Shown here: piece after piece, positions 25,666 through 35,052 of the stretch
Numbering within the stretch: the stretch's first letter is position 1
Layout: each line of letters opens with the position of its first letter
NCBI RefSeq assembly: GCF_014138285.1
Contig: NZ_JACGXN010000001.1
Location: 1,725,314 to 1,789,313, forward strand
Direction of reading: 5' to 3'
DNA length: 64,000 nt
Source of the DNA: Phyllobacterium myrsinacearum
Lineage (GTDB): Bacteria > Pseudomonadota > Alphaproteobacteria > Rhizobiales > Rhizobiaceae
Notes under the pieces: model-generated
What the model saw: the letters and a program-made list of their open reading frames with translations, nothing else
Database searches by the model: none
What the model was told of the DNA's origin: nothing
Position numbers and translations under genes: made by a program

Positions 25666-26359
25666 GATCATCACTCTCCCATTGCAGGATCCAATGGCCT
25701 GTCATGCCCTGCCTGTTGCGTATAAGGGTGGTGTCAAACACCGGGTGGCCGGGCGCACTGGCCCCGCTCGACTGCGAGGGTGCAGAGCGGATCATCCAGC
25801 GGGTCACGGCGGAGTTGTCGATTGGAACGGCACCGAGCCGCAGGAGGAGGGCGGGGACACCTGTCTGCTGGGCGGTCAGCAACAATTTGCGTGTGGCTGT
25901 CAGGTCGAGGCATTTCGGATTGCTCCACGGCGCTATGATGACGGCGCCTGTTCCCCGGATGCCAAGACTGTCCGATGCGGCTTTCAGGACATCCTGCGGC
26001 GACGAACAGCGCACGATGACAAGCCGCTCCGGATCAAGCCCGAGATTCTTCAATCCGGGTGCATAGGGAAAACCATATTCCTGCGCTGCAAAGTCCTCTT
26101 CGAGCCAGACAATAGGGCTTTGGTCACTGGAAGACCGCAAGGCAAGGGCGATAACGAATCCGGTCGCCGCGCCTGCATCATGCATTTTCGCTGAAAAGAC
26201 CTCATGCAACGCTCCCCGTTGCAGACCTTTGCCAAGCATCCTGTCAAGGCTTCGGTCGCCAAAACCAAAGGCACTGCGCGGCGCCTGCGCTTCCAGCGCA
26301 TTCCGCTCGCTTAAAGACGCAATATCGCGCCGCAACGCCGTAAGGTTGACGGTTGTCAC
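25574..26359 (-). CDS. imuA: ImuA, RecA-like mutasome protein
   Basis: A 261-residue protein with an N-terminal helix and a RecA/SulA-like fold (FGFGDRSLDRMLGKGLQRGA, then PIVWLEED and IIAPWSN). It interacts with ImuB and RecA in translesion synthesis. It has a GTG start at 26359, with AGGGG eight bases upstream and an SOS box further up. It heads the imuA-imuB-dnaE2 operon. The longer frame reaching 26542 crosses the operator and is not used. Confidence 0.9.
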   Translation of the reverse strand: MTTVNLTALRRDIASLSERNALEAQAPRSAFGFGDRSLDRMLGKGLQRGALHEVFSAKMHDAGAATGFVIALALRSSSDQSPIVWLEEDFAAQEYGFPYAPGLKNLGLDPERLVIVRCSSPQDVLKAASDSLGIRGTGAVIIAPWSNPKCLDLTATRKLLLTAQQTGVPALLLRLGAVPIDNSAVTRWMIRSAPSQSSGASAPGHPVFDTTLIRNRQGMTGHWILQWESDDHVFRQIEPVSGTVVSTPAHRPPQTRKSATG

Positions 26360-26376
26360 CACGGTTTCCCCTAAAT

Positions 26377-26391
26377 GTTCATGATATGTTC
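26377..26391 (-). promoter_or_regulatory. LexA (SOS) box for imuA-imuB-dnaE2
   Basis: The minus strand reads GAACATATCATGAAC: GAAC-N7-GAAC, the exact alphaproteobacterial LexA direct repeat. It lies 17 bases upstream of the imuA GTG, where repressor would block RNA polymerase. Confidence 0.88.
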
Positions 26392-26453
26392 CATTATGGA
26401 ATCCATTCGGCCAAAGAGTCAAGCGGAGTCCAAGGCGTTCGGATTTATATCTC

Positions 26454-26882
26454 TCAGCGATCGATACGTGTGGAGAGGATGATGGAAGAAATGGTGCGTT
26501 CAACACCTTCCAATGCGCCGATCTGGTCGAGCAGAGTATCAAGCTCGCTGATGGAGGGCGCCTCGAGAATCACGATCATATCGTATTGCCCGCTGATCGA
26601 ATGCAGGGTCCGCACCCAGGCAATCTCGCGCAATGCCACTTCGACCCGCTTGGCGAATTTCGGCAGGGCCGTCACCAGTACGTGCGCCTTGACCAGATCA
26701 CGCTCATATTCGGGGGAAAGCAGCACGCTGTAGCCACGAATCATGCCGCGCTTTTCCAGCCGCTCTATGCGGCTTTGCACCGTGGTGCGCGATACGCCGA
26801 GCTTGCGGGCAAGGTCGGCGGTCGAGGCGCGTGCGTTCTCACGTAGCAGGGAAAGCAGGGCGTGATCGGCATCTGTCAGCAT
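26454..26882 (-). CDS. Lrp/AsnC family transcriptional regulator
   Basis: A 142-residue regulator. The N-terminal winged helix (about 1-60, with LARKLGVSRTTVQSRIERLE) is followed by a C-terminal RAM ligand-binding domain (about 65-140). It is divergent from the saccharopine-dehydrogenase-like gene across a 122-base gap, the classical arrangement for an Lrp protein controlling its amino-acid catabolic neighbour. Ligand unknown; lysine is a guess from context. Confidence 0.9.
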   Translation of the reverse strand: MLTDADHALLSLLRENARASTADLARKLGVSRTTVQSRIERLEKRGMIRGYSVLLSPEYERDLVKAHVLVTALPKFAKRVEVALREIAWVRTLHSISGQYDMIVILEAPSISELDTLLDQIGALEGVERTISSIILSTRIDR

Positions 26883-27004
26883 AATGTCAAACTCATACGG
26901 CGTATTTGCTAAAAATAGGGCGTTATATCGTCAGTTTACACGCTTCATTTCGACGATCAAGGGTGAGAAAATGATGAAAGTTCTGAAATCCTGAGGGGAA
27001 TCAC

Positions 27005-28108
27005 ATGAAAGAGATCGTCATCGTCGGTGCAGGCAAAATCGGCGGAACAATCGCCAACCTGCTCGCAAACACCGGAGACTACCGTGTCACCGTCGTCGAC
27101 CGGGCTCAGGCGCAGCTTGAGGCTCTGGACGTTTCCCCGCTGGTGGTGACCCGCTGCATCGAGATTGCGGAAGAAGGCGCGCTTGAGAAGATTCTCGCCG
27201 GCAAGTTTGCCGTGCTGAGCGCCGCTCCTTTCCACCTGACCACCCGCATTGCGCAGGCGGCAGCTTCATCGGGCGTGCATTATCTCGATCTGACCGAAGA
27301 TGTTGCCAGCACCCGCATCGTCAAGCAGCTTTCGGCGACAGCCAAGACAGCTTTCATTCCCCAGTGTGGTCTGGCTCCGGGCTTCATCTCGATTGTTGCC
27401 AATGATCTGGCCAAGCGCTTCGATACGCTGGAAAGTGTGCGCATGCGGGTTGGTGCCTTGCCCCAGTACCCGTCCAATGCGCTCAACTATAACCTGACCT
27501 GGAGCACGGACGGCGTTATCAACGAATATTGCGAGCCATGCGAAGCTATCGTCGACGGTGAATTGACCGAAGTGCCGCCGCTGGAAGAGCGTGAGGAATT
27601 CTCGCTCGACGGCGTGACCTACGAGGCTTTCAACACATCAGGTGGTCTTGGCACCCTGTGCGAAACACTCCTCGGCAAGGTCCGCACGCTGAACTACCGC
27701 ACGATCCGTTATCCCGGCCATGCGGCCATCATGAAGGCGCTGCTCAACGATCTTGGCCTGCGCGACCGCCGCGATGTGTTCAAGGACATTCTGGAAAATG
27801 CCCTGCCTTCGACCATGCAGGATGTCGTGGTGATTTTCGTGACCGTCAGTGGCCGCAAGAAGGGCCGTCTCTTGCAGGAAACCTATGCCAACAAGGTCTA
27901 TAGCGGCCACATCGGCAACGTGCTTTACAGCGGTATCCAGATCACGACAGCGTCGGCCATTTGCGCCGTTCTCGACATGCTGGCCAATGGCGACCTGCCA
28001 CAGCAGGGCTTCCTCAAGCAGGAGGATATCGCGCTTGATGCTTTCCTCGCAAACCGTTTTGGCAAGGCCTATGCCCAGACCGAAACAGCAGGACGCCTCG
28101 TCGCCTGA
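27005..28108 (+). CDS. Saccharopine dehydrogenase family protein (lysine 6-dehydrogenase-like)
   Basis: A 367-residue oxidoreductase. The N-terminal Rossmann motif is EIVIVGAGKIGGTIANLLA (GxGxxG), followed by the QCGLAPGFISI segment and a C-terminal catalytic domain typical of the saccharopine/lysine dehydrogenase family. Agrobacterium-type lysine 6-dehydrogenase, which converts L-lysine to 1-piperideine-6-carboxylate, is of this size and type, so lysine degradation is the most likely role. True saccharopine dehydrogenase or a reductase of another amino acid remains possible. It is followed by a strong terminator and controlled presumably by the divergent Lrp gene. Confidence 0.82.
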   Translation: MKEIVIVGAGKIGGTIANLLANTGDYRVTVVDRAQAQLEALDVSPLVVTRCIEIAEEGALEKILAGKFAVLSAAPFHLTTRIAQAAASSGVHYLDLTEDVASTRIVKQLSATAKTAFIPQCGLAPGFISIVANDLAKRFDTLESVRMRVGALPQYPSNALNYNLTWSTDGVINEYCEPCEAIVDGELTEVPPLEEREEFSLDGVTYEAFNTSGGLGTLCETLLGKVRTLNYRTIRYPGHAAIMKALLNDLGLRDRRDVFKDILENALPSTMQDVVVIFVTVSGRKKGRLLQETYANKVYSGHIGNVLYSGIQITTASAICAVLDMLANGDLPQQGFLKQEDIALDAFLANRFGKAYAQTETAGRLVA

Positions 28109-28139
28109 TCATTCTGGCTTATTGGCCAACGCATAAATG

Positions 28140-28170
28140 ACGCGCCGGACCCAAGTCTGGCGCGTTTTTG
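28140..28170 (+). terminator. Terminator after the lysine dehydrogenase-like gene
   Basis: A 10-bp stem ACGCGCCGGA / TCTGGCGCGT (one G-T pair), 6-base loop, followed by TTTT. Confidence 0.85.
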
Positions 28171-28319
28171 TTGCGATATTTGGTCCGTCTCCTTGCCTTG
28201 CACTTCTGGAATCCGGGTGGTAGCGTTTTGAAAACACGTGAAAACAGACAAACATCACGCTGATCGTCAAGGCACCTCGTATGTCTTGTTGAACGGCAAG
28301 TGATGCCGGGAGGAAGACA

Positions 28320-29339
28320 ATGGAACGGCGTGAATTTCTTGTGGGCGCAGCGGCACTGTCCATGCTGGCAGGGTCAAGCACCGAACTTATGGCACAGACA
28401 GGCGGCGCGCTGGAAAAGACCAGTCTGACGCTGGGTGTCGGCGGAAAGCCACTCCTCTATTATCTTCCCCTGACGATTGCCGAGCGCCGCGGGTTTTTCA
28501 AAGATGCAGGTCTCGATGTAACAATCAATGATTTCGGTGGCGGCGCAAAGTCCCTGCAGGCGCTTGTTGGCGGCTCTGTTGATGTGGTGACGGGCGCTTA
28601 TGAACATACGATCCGCATGCAGGCGAAGGGACAGGATGTCCGTGCCCTATGTGAACTCGGGCGTTTTCCTGCCATTGTCATTGCCGTACGCAAGGAACTG
28701 GCCGACAAGGTCAAATCTCCTGCCGATTTCGCCGGTCTGAAGCTTGGTGTCACAGCCCCCGGCTCATCGACTGCGCTTACGATCCAGTATGCAATGGTAA
28801 AAGCGGGCCTGAAGGCCAGTGATGCTCCACTGATCGGTATTGGCGGCGGTGCCAGTGCTGTCGCTGCAATCAAGCAGGGGCAGGTGGATGTGATCTCACA
28901 TCTGGATCCCGTCATCGCCAAGCTTGAAGCGGATGGCGATATCAAGATTCTCATTGATACACGTACGGAAGAAGGCACCCGTGCGCTGTTCGGCGGCTCC
29001 AATCCGGCGGCAGTTCTCTATGTGAAAAAGGATTTTGCCGACGCGAATCCCAATACGTCAAAAGCGCTGGTAGGTGTTTTCGTCAAAACGCTGAAATGGC
29101 TGCACAGCGCTACGCCGGAAGAGATCGCCGACAGCGTTCCCGCCGAATACCAGCTGGGTGACAAGCCGCTTTATCTCAAAGCCATTGCCAATTCGCTGCC
29201 GACCTATTCGCTGGACGGGGTTCTTCCCATGGAGGGCATGCAGTCGGTTCTCAATACGCTGAAAATCCTCGACCCCGAATTCGCCAATGCGACGATTGAC
29301 CTTGCCGCGACCTATGATGACCGTTTCATCAAAGGATGA
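28320..29339 (+). CDS. ABC transporter substrate-binding protein, NMT1/SsuA type
   Basis: A 339-residue periplasmic protein with a Tat-like signal (MERREFLVGAAALSMLAG; RREFLVG fits the twin-arginine pattern). The NMT1/SsuA fold is recognisable (LPLTIAERRGFFKDAGLDV, FGGGAKSLQALVGGSVDVV). Such proteins bind sulfonates, nitrate, pyrimidine precursors or aromatic acids; the ligand cannot be told here. GGGAGGAAG precedes the ATG. It is the first gene of a three-gene ABC operon. Confidence 0.9.
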   Translation: MERREFLVGAAALSMLAGSSTELMAQTGGALEKTSLTLGVGGKPLLYYLPLTIAERRGFFKDAGLDVTINDFGGGAKSLQALVGGSVDVVTGAYEHTIRMQAKGQDVRALCELGRFPAIVIAVRKELADKVKSPADFAGLKLGVTAPGSSTALTIQYAMVKAGLKASDAPLIGIGGGASAVAAIKQGQVDVISHLDPVIAKLEADGDIKILIDTRTEEGTRALFGGSNPAAVLYVKKDFADANPNTSKALVGVFVKTLKWLHSATPEEIADSVPAEYQLGDKPLYLKAIANSLPTYSLDGVLPMEGMQSVLNTLKILDPEFANATIDLAATYDDRFIKG

Positions 29340-29352
29340 GGCATAACGCTCA

Positions 29353-30204
29353 ATGACCATTGCACAGACGACCACATCGGACCTGAACGAGGCTCACGGT
29401 GTCAATGCCGTTGAGCTCAATGGCATCCGCATTGCGTTTCCACTGCCGGATGGTGGCACCTATGAAGCTGTCGGTGAAACGAATCTCGTCGTCAGTGACC
29501 GGGAATTCGTGGCGATTGTCGGGCCCACAGGCTGCGGAAAATCGACATTGCTCAATGCTACGGCGGGTCTTCTCAAGCCGGCGCAGGGTCAGGTGCGCAC
29601 TTTTTCCAAGCCGCTTTCGGGTCTCAACAAACACGCGGGCTATCTCTTCCAGCAGGATTCGCTCATGCCCTGGAAGACTGCCATAGACAATGTGGCCATC
29701 GGGCTGGAGGTGGCAGGCACGTCCCGCCGCGAAGCCCTGGAACAGGCACGAGCCTGGCTTGGCAAAGTAGGTCTCGCCGCCTTCGCCGACCGTTATCCGC
29801 ACATGCTGTCGGGCGGCCAGCGCAAGCGCGTCGGGCTAGCACAGGTGCTGATCCGTCATCCCAAAATCCTGCTGATGGATGAGCCGTTCGGACCGCTTGA
29901 TGCACAGACGCGGCTGATCATGGGTGATCTCCTGCTCAATCTGTGGTCGGCCGACCGCAAGGCGGTGATGTTCGTCACGCATGACCTTGATGAGGCCATT
30001 GGTCTCGCCGACCGGGTGATAATCATGTCGGCGGGTCCGTCATCCCGCATCATCGGCAATTACACGATCCCGCTGGCACGGCCGCGCAATATGGCTGACA
30101 TCAAGTCTGAGCCGCAATTCCACGAAGTGCACCGGGAAATCTGGAATGCATTGAAAGAGGAAGTCCTGAAGGGCTACCGGCAGACCGAAGAGGTCCAGTC
30201 ATGA
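29353..30204 (+). CDS. ABC transporter ATP-binding protein (SsuB/TauB type)
   Basis: A 283-residue ATPase: Walker A GPTGCGKST, signature LSGGQRKRVG (slightly variant), Walker B LLMDEPFGPLD, and switch His in VTHDLDEA. It belongs to the nitrate/sulfonate/taurine import group and powers the permease downstream. It starts 13 bases after the binding-protein stop and overlaps the permease by 4 bases (ATGA). Confidence 0.93.
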   Translation: MTIAQTTTSDLNEAHGVNAVELNGIRIAFPLPDGGTYEAVGETNLVVSDREFVAIVGPTGCGKSTLLNATAGLLKPAQGQVRTFSKPLSGLNKHAGYLFQQDSLMPWKTAIDNVAIGLEVAGTSRREALEQARAWLGKVGLAAFADRYPHMLSGGQRKRVGLAQVLIRHPKILLMDEPFGPLDAQTRLIMGDLLLNLWSADRKAVMFVTHDLDEAIGLADRVIIMSAGPSSRIIGNYTIPLARPRNMADIKSEPQFHEVHREIWNALKEEVLKGYRQTEEVQS

Positions 30205-30992
30205 ACAGGCTTACTCTCATCGGCCTGCAGGTTCTTGTGGCCGTTGTCACCTTGGTGTTCTGGCACATTGCCTCAACGACAACCCTTATCGGCAATCCCA
30301 AAACCATCAGCTTTTTCTTTGCCGAACCTCTCGCCGTCGGCAAGCGCATGGTTCAGTGGTTTATGGAGGGGTCGATCTGGTATCACCTTGGCATCACGCT
30401 GACCGAGGCGGCGCTTGCCTTTATTATCGGCTCTCTGGGCGGCGTCATCATTGGATTCTGGTTTGCCCGCAAGCCGTTGCTCGCTGCGGTGTTTGATCCC
30501 TATGTCAAGGCAGCCAATGCGCTGCCCCGCGTTGTGCTCGCACCGATCTTTGCATTGTGGCTGGGGCTCGGCATCTGGTCCAAGGTAGCACTCGGCGTGA
30601 CGCTGGTGTTCTTCATTGTCTTCTTCAACGTCTATCAGGGTGTCAAGGAAGTCAGTCCTGCCGTTCTTTCCAACGCCCGCATGCTCGGGATGAACGAGCG
30701 GCAGCTCCTGCGCCATGTCTACATGCCGTCCGCCCTCTCATGGATGTTCTCATCGCTTCATACCTCGGTGGGTTTTGCTGTGGTTGGCGCCGTGGTGGGA
30801 GAATATCTGGGATCAGCCGCCGGTCTTGGCTACCTCATCCACGAGGCCGAGAGCGTGTTCGATGTCACCGGTGTTTTCGCCGGGATGTTCGTGCTGATGG
30901 GCTTTGTCATTCTGGTCGACTGGCTGGTGACGCTGGTCGAGAACAGGCTGCTTGTCTGGCGGCCAAAGACATCGGTTATTTCCAACCGTTAG
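30201..30992 (+). CDS. ABC transporter permease (SsuC/TauC type)
   Basis: A 263-residue inner-membrane protein with six hydrophobic helices. The EAA-type cytoplasmic loop (NARMLGMNERQLLRHVYMPS) contacts the ATPase. It completes the NMT1-type importer. A hairpin that may terminate in both directions follows immediately. Confidence 0.92.
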   Translation: MNRLTLIGLQVLVAVVTLVFWHIASTTTLIGNPKTISFFFAEPLAVGKRMVQWFMEGSIWYHLGITLTEAALAFIIGSLGGVIIGFWFARKPLLAAVFDPYVKAANALPRVVLAPIFALWLGLGIWSKVALGVTLVFFIVFFNVYQGVKEVSPAVLSNARMLGMNERQLLRHVYMPSALSWMFSSLHTSVGFAVVGAVVGEYLGSAAGLGYLIHEAESVFDVTGVFAGMFVLMGFVILVDWLVTLVENRLLVWRPKTSVISNR

Positions 30993-31025
30993 ATGACCGC
31001 CACCGGCATTCCGGTGACGGTCATC
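30992..31025. terminator. Bidirectional hairpin between convergent ABC permease and MFS genes
   Basis: GATGACCG-CCACCGG, loop CATT, CCGGTG-ACGGTCATC forms a long, nearly perfect stem exactly between the two converging genes. It lacks a strong T run. Confidence 0.6.
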
Positions 31026-31029
31026 GCGT

Positions 31030-32319
31030 TCAAATGGCTGTCAGATCTGCTCCGCGTGTTTCCTTGGACAGGAGCACGCAGATGATGCCTGGTATGACCA
31101 TGACCGCGGCGTAGATGATCACCGCATGGGGCGTGCCCGTTGCGGTGAGCAGCAGCGTTGCAATCAGTGGTGCGACCGAACCGCCAACCACCGAGGCGAC
31201 CTGATAGCTGATCGACATCGCCGAATAGCGCACATGGGTCGGGAACAGTTCCGTGAAGAACGGCGCCATGCTGCCAACGATAATGCCGTGGAATGTCAGG
31301 GTGAGCAGGGTTGCCTGCAGGACCAGTTGCGGATCGGCCCCATGCGGCAAGCTGAACAGATAGGCGCCTGCACCCAAACCACCAACAAGCCCGAGCAGCA
31401 TCAAAGGTTTGCGGCCAAAACGATCCGAGGCGTAGGCTGCTGCCATGATGACGACGACTTCAAGAATAGACCCCCAGAACAGGGCGCCCACGCCGACGGA
31501 TCGGGCCAGTCCCAGGAACTGCACCGTGAGAACGAGGAAGAAGGTCGTGAACAGATAGAACAGCGTGTTTTCGGCGGTTTTGACCAGAAACACCTGCCCC
31601 ATGGGCTTGCTGAAATGTTTGAAGGCTTCCGATAAGGGCGCGGCCGGAACGGATTTGCGCTTTTCGACAAGTTCGATGAAGGCAGGCGATTCTTCCACCT
31701 TGCGGCGCATCCAGAAGCCGAGAACAACCAGAACGATCGAGAACAGGAACGGCAAGCGCCATGCCCAGTCGACAAAGGCCTGTTCGCCAAAGCGCAATGT
31801 CAGGAAGCTGATGGTGGCTGCGGCCAGCACGTTTGCGGCAGGTCCACCAATCATCGGAAAGCTGGTCCAGAAGCCACGCTGCTTGCCCGGCATGGATTCG
31901 GCGACGATGAGCAATGCTCCGGTGGCTTCACCGCCAACGGCGATACCCTGGAAAATACGCAGCAGAACCAGCAAAGCAGGCGCAAGAACGCCAACTGAGG
32001 CATAGGTTGGCAACAGGCCCATGGCAAAGGTCGAACCACCCATCATGGCGAGGCTGACCACAAGTGCATTCTTGCGGCCGATACGGTCTCCCAACACACC
32101 GAAGATGATTCCGCCGAGCGGGCGGGCGATAAAACCGATGGCAAAGGTGCTCAAACCAAGCAGAATCCCGATCGCCGGATCGGCGGTCGGAAAAAACGCC
32201 TTGTCAAAAACCAGTACCGCACACGTGGCGAAAACAAAGAAGTCATACCATTCGATGATGGTGCCCACCGCGCTGGCAAAGAGCAGCCGCGCGCGTTTTC
32301 CGAATCCGTCCTGAGCCAT
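31030..32319 (-). CDS. MFS transporter, metabolite:H+ symporter (MHS) family
   Basis: A 429-residue twelve-helix transporter. GTIIEWYDFFVFA in helix 1, GDRIGRKNALV in loop 2-3 and GIAVGGEATGALLIVAE in helix 4-5 are hallmarks of the MHS family (shikimate, proline/betaine, citrate, alpha-ketoglutarate carriers). Substrate unknown. It is on the minus strand with an M29 aminopeptidase and a second MHS carrier, which hints at uptake of an amino-acid or organic-acid compound. Confidence 0.9.
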   Translation of the reverse strand: MAQDGFGKRARLLFASAVGTIIEWYDFFVFATCAVLVFDKAFFPTADPAIGILLGLSTFAIGFIARPLGGIIFGVLGDRIGRKNALVVSLAMMGGSTFAMGLLPTYASVGVLAPALLVLLRIFQGIAVGGEATGALLIVAESMPGKQRGFWTSFPMIGGPAANVLAAATISFLTLRFGEQAFVDWAWRLPFLFSIVLVVLGFWMRRKVEESPAFIELVEKRKSVPAAPLSEAFKHFSKPMGQVFLVKTAENTLFYLFTTFFLVLTVQFLGLARSVGVGALFWGSILEVVVIMAAAYASDRFGRKPLMLLGLVGGLGAGAYLFSLPHGADPQLVLQATLLTLTFHGIIVGSMAPFFTELFPTHVRYSAMSISYQVASVVGGSVAPLIATLLLTATGTPHAVIIYAAVMVIPGIICVLLSKETRGADLTAI

Positions 32320-32406
32320 GAATTCCTCCCAATGGCGTTATTGACCCCGGGAGGCGTTCTACTGGCTCATTTTGTAACCATCAACGCATGCGATGCGTGG
32401 CTCTTG

Positions 32407-33657
32407 TCAGGCCCATTCGCCTTTGCGCATGACCGGCACAGTGCTGCCGTCCGCATTGACGCCATCCACGTCCACTTCACCCGATCCGATCATCCAGTCG
32501 ATATGAATGAGGCTCTTGTTGCCGCCGCGCGCCGCGACTTCCTCGGGTGATAGCTTGTCGCCGTTGACGAAGCATTTGGAGTAGCACTGGCCCAGCGCGA
32601 TATGGCTCGCGGCATTTTCGTCGAACAGGGTGTTGAAGAACAGAAGCCCCGACGCGGAGATCGGTGACGAGTGCGGTACCAGTGCCACTTCACCCAGACG
32701 GCGCGCGCCTTCGTCGGTGTTCAGCACCTTGTTGAAAACCTCCTCACCGCGCGAAGCCTTGGCTTCAACGATCTTGCCACCTTCAAAACGGACAGAAATA
32801 TCTTCGATCAGCGTGCCCTGATGGGATAGAGGCTTTGTACTGGAAACATGACCATCCACCCGCAATGCATGCGGTGTGGTGAACACCTCCTCTGTCGGGA
32901 TATTCGGGTTGCATGTGATGCCATTCTTGGCGGTCGAAGCACCGCCCTGCCACTGGTGCTCGTCGGCAAGACCAACAACCAGATCAGTACCGGGTCCCTT
33001 GAAATGCAGGGAAGCGAAGTTGAGGCCATTCAGCCATTCGCGGCGTTTGGCAAGCACCGCATTGTGCTCCCGCCATGCGGTGACAGGATCATCAATGTCA
33101 ACGCGCGATGCGGCAAAGATGGCGTCGGCCAGTTTGGCAACAGCTGCATCCTCAGAATGATCAGGGAAAACCTGCTTCGCCCAGGATGGATTCGGATACG
33201 AAACAATGTTCCAGTTGACATCGAAACCGGCAATTTTCTCCAATGCCGGTTGGTAGGCCTTGGACGTTGCCCGGTTGGCGCGGGCGACCTTTTCCGGATC
33301 TTCCGCCGAAAGCAGCATTGGATTGTCGCCGGCAATTGCAAGTCGCGCAGTGTTCGATGAAAAAGCCTTGGCCATTCCCTCGAAGAGCCATGTGGCAGCA
33401 TGATCAAAACTCTCCACCGGCGCATGACGGTAACGCATCAATGTGGCTTCTTCATCGGCGTAAAGAGAGGTAACCAGACCCGCCCCTGCCTTGTAGGCGT
33501 GTTCGGTTATGCCGCGCACCAGCGGCAGGGCAGCCAACGGCGCAGTAATCAGCAGGTCCTGTCCGGCCTGCAGCTGCAGACCGATTTTGACGGCAACTTC
33601 CGCCAGACGATCGAGCTTTACGGGATCAATGGAGTTGGTCTTAGCGGATGTGGTCAT
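32407..33657 (-). CDS. M29 family metallo-aminopeptidase
   Basis: A 416-residue peptidase of the thermophilic aminopeptidase (AmpS/PepS) family. Metal-ligand regions visible are Glu in NPNIPTEEVFTTP, the His in ALVPHSSPIS, and His/Asp in NKSLIHIDWMIGS. Members release N-terminal residues from short peptides in the cytoplasm. It is sandwiched between two MHS transporters on the same strand, which could import its substrates or export products. Confidence 0.92.
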   Translation of the reverse strand: MTTSAKTNSIDPVKLDRLAEVAVKIGLQLQAGQDLLITAPLAALPLVRGITEHAYKAGAGLVTSLYADEEATLMRYRHAPVESFDHAATWLFEGMAKAFSSNTARLAIAGDNPMLLSAEDPEKVARANRATSKAYQPALEKIAGFDVNWNIVSYPNPSWAKQVFPDHSEDAAVAKLADAIFAASRVDIDDPVTAWREHNAVLAKRREWLNGLNFASLHFKGPGTDLVVGLADEHQWQGGASTAKNGITCNPNIPTEEVFTTPHALRVDGHVSSTKPLSHQGTLIEDISVRFEGGKIVEAKASRGEEVFNKVLNTDEGARRLGEVALVPHSSPISASGLLFFNTLFDENAASHIALGQCYSKCFVNGDKLSPEEVAARGGNKSLIHIDWMIGSGEVDVDGVNADGSTVPVMRKGEWA

Positions 33658-33738
33658 AACGGTTCCAGAGTGTCTGTGGAATGGAGAACGGGAGATAAAG
33701 GCGGGGTCACGAGATTGTCTGCTTCCCCGCCTGTCTGA

Positions 33739-35052
33739 CTAATCCTCGTGGATCAGGCTGTGATCGCGGCTGTCACGCATCTTGACATAAACGATCAATG
33801 ACAGGCCGATCATGATGGTCACATACCAGAAGAACCATGTCTCATGGCCCATCTCCTTGAACTTTAGAGCCACCCATTCGGCGGTGCCGCCAAAAATCGT
33901 GTTAGCCAGAGCGTAGGGCAGGGCGACGCCAAGCGCACGGATGTGCGCCGGGAAAAGCTCGGCCTTTACGACGGCATTGATGGAGGTATAGCCCGTCACG
34001 ATCAAAAGTCCTGCCAGCGAAAGGGCAAATGCGATGTAGGGGTTCGTGGTGACCGCCAAGGTAGAGAAGATCAGATAGGTGAAGAGAACACCGAGAATAC
34101 CGAAGCCGACCATCAGCGGTTTGCGGCCGATCTTGTCCGAAAGCGCCCCGGCGATTGGCTGGCAGAGCATGAAGATCAGAAGAGCCAGCGCCGTGATTTC
34201 TGTCGAGGATTCCTTGCTGAAACCCGATGTGTTGACGAGGAATTTCTGCAGGTAAGTGGTGTAGGCATAGAAGGCGAGCGTGCCGCCTGAGGTCAGCGCC
34301 AGAACGGTAAAGGCTTCTCTTGGATAATGGCGGAACAACGCGAAGCCGCTGGATTTTGGCTTGTCATCGTTCTTTGCATTGTGAAACGACTGGGTTTCCG
34401 CAAGTCCGCGACGAATGTAGAAAACCGCGATTGCCAGAACGCCGCCAATGGCGAAAGGAATGCGCCAGCCCCAGGCTCCAAGCTGTTCCGGCGTCAGGAT
34501 GCGCTGCAGGATGAGCAGAACCACGAGCGCAACGAGCTGCCCGGAAATAAGGGTTACATACTGAAAGCTTGAATAGAAGCCACGGCGATTCTTGCCTGCC
34601 ATCTCGCTGAGATAGGTTGCACTGGCGCCATATTCGCCGCCGACACTCAGGCCTTGCAACAGGCGCGCCAGAACCAGAAGAGTGGGTGCCAGAAGCCCTA
34701 TCGACGCGTAACCTGGCGTGACGGCAATCAGAAGCGAGCCAAGACACATCAATGTTACGGACAGGGTGAGGCCGGCCTTGCGGCCCTTGCGGTCGGCATA
34801 GATACCCATGACCCACGCACCGATTGGCCGCATCAGGAAGCCAACAGCAAAAACAGCCGCGGCGCTTAGAAGCTCGGCTGTCTGATTGCCCGAAGGGAAG
34901 AAAACCGGGGCGAAATAAAGGGTGAAAGCGGCGTAAACATACCAGTCGTACCATTCAACGAGATTACCCGCCGATCCGCCAATAATGGATTTCAGACGGG
35001 TTTTGACATCGGGGGCAACGGCGAGTGACGCGGTTTCAGCAATATCGCTCAT
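33739..35052 (-). CDS. MFS transporter, MHS family (alpha-ketoglutarate permease-like)
   Basis: A 437-residue carrier similar to KgtP: GGSAGNLVEWYDWYVYAAFT in helix 1, GIYADRKGRKAGL in loop 2-3, LLQGLSVGGEYGASATYLSE in helix 4. Proton-coupled uptake of a dicarboxylate such as 2-oxoglutarate is the likely role, though MHS substrates cannot be fixed from sequence. It is 81 bases upstream of the M29 peptidase gene, probably in the same transcription unit. Confidence 0.9.
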   Translation of the reverse strand: MSDIAETASLAVAPDVKTRLKSIIGGSAGNLVEWYDWYVYAAFTLYFAPVFFPSGNQTAELLSAAAVFAVGFLMRPIGAWVMGIYADRKGRKAGLTLSVTLMCLGSLLIAVTPGYASIGLLAPTLLVLARLLQGLSVGGEYGASATYLSEMAGKNRRGFYSSFQYVTLISGQLVALVVLLILQRILTPEQLGAWGWRIPFAIGGVLAIAVFYIRRGLAETQSFHNAKNDDKPKSSGFALFRHYPREAFTVLALTSGGTLAFYAYTTYLQKFLVNTSGFSKESSTEITALALLIFMLCQPIAGALSDKIGRKPLMVGFGILGVLFTYLIFSTLAVTTNPYIAFALSLAGLLIVTGYTSINAVVKAELFPAHIRALGVALPYALANTIFGGTAEWVALKFKEMGHETWFFWYVTIMIGLSLIVYVKMRDSRDHSLIHED

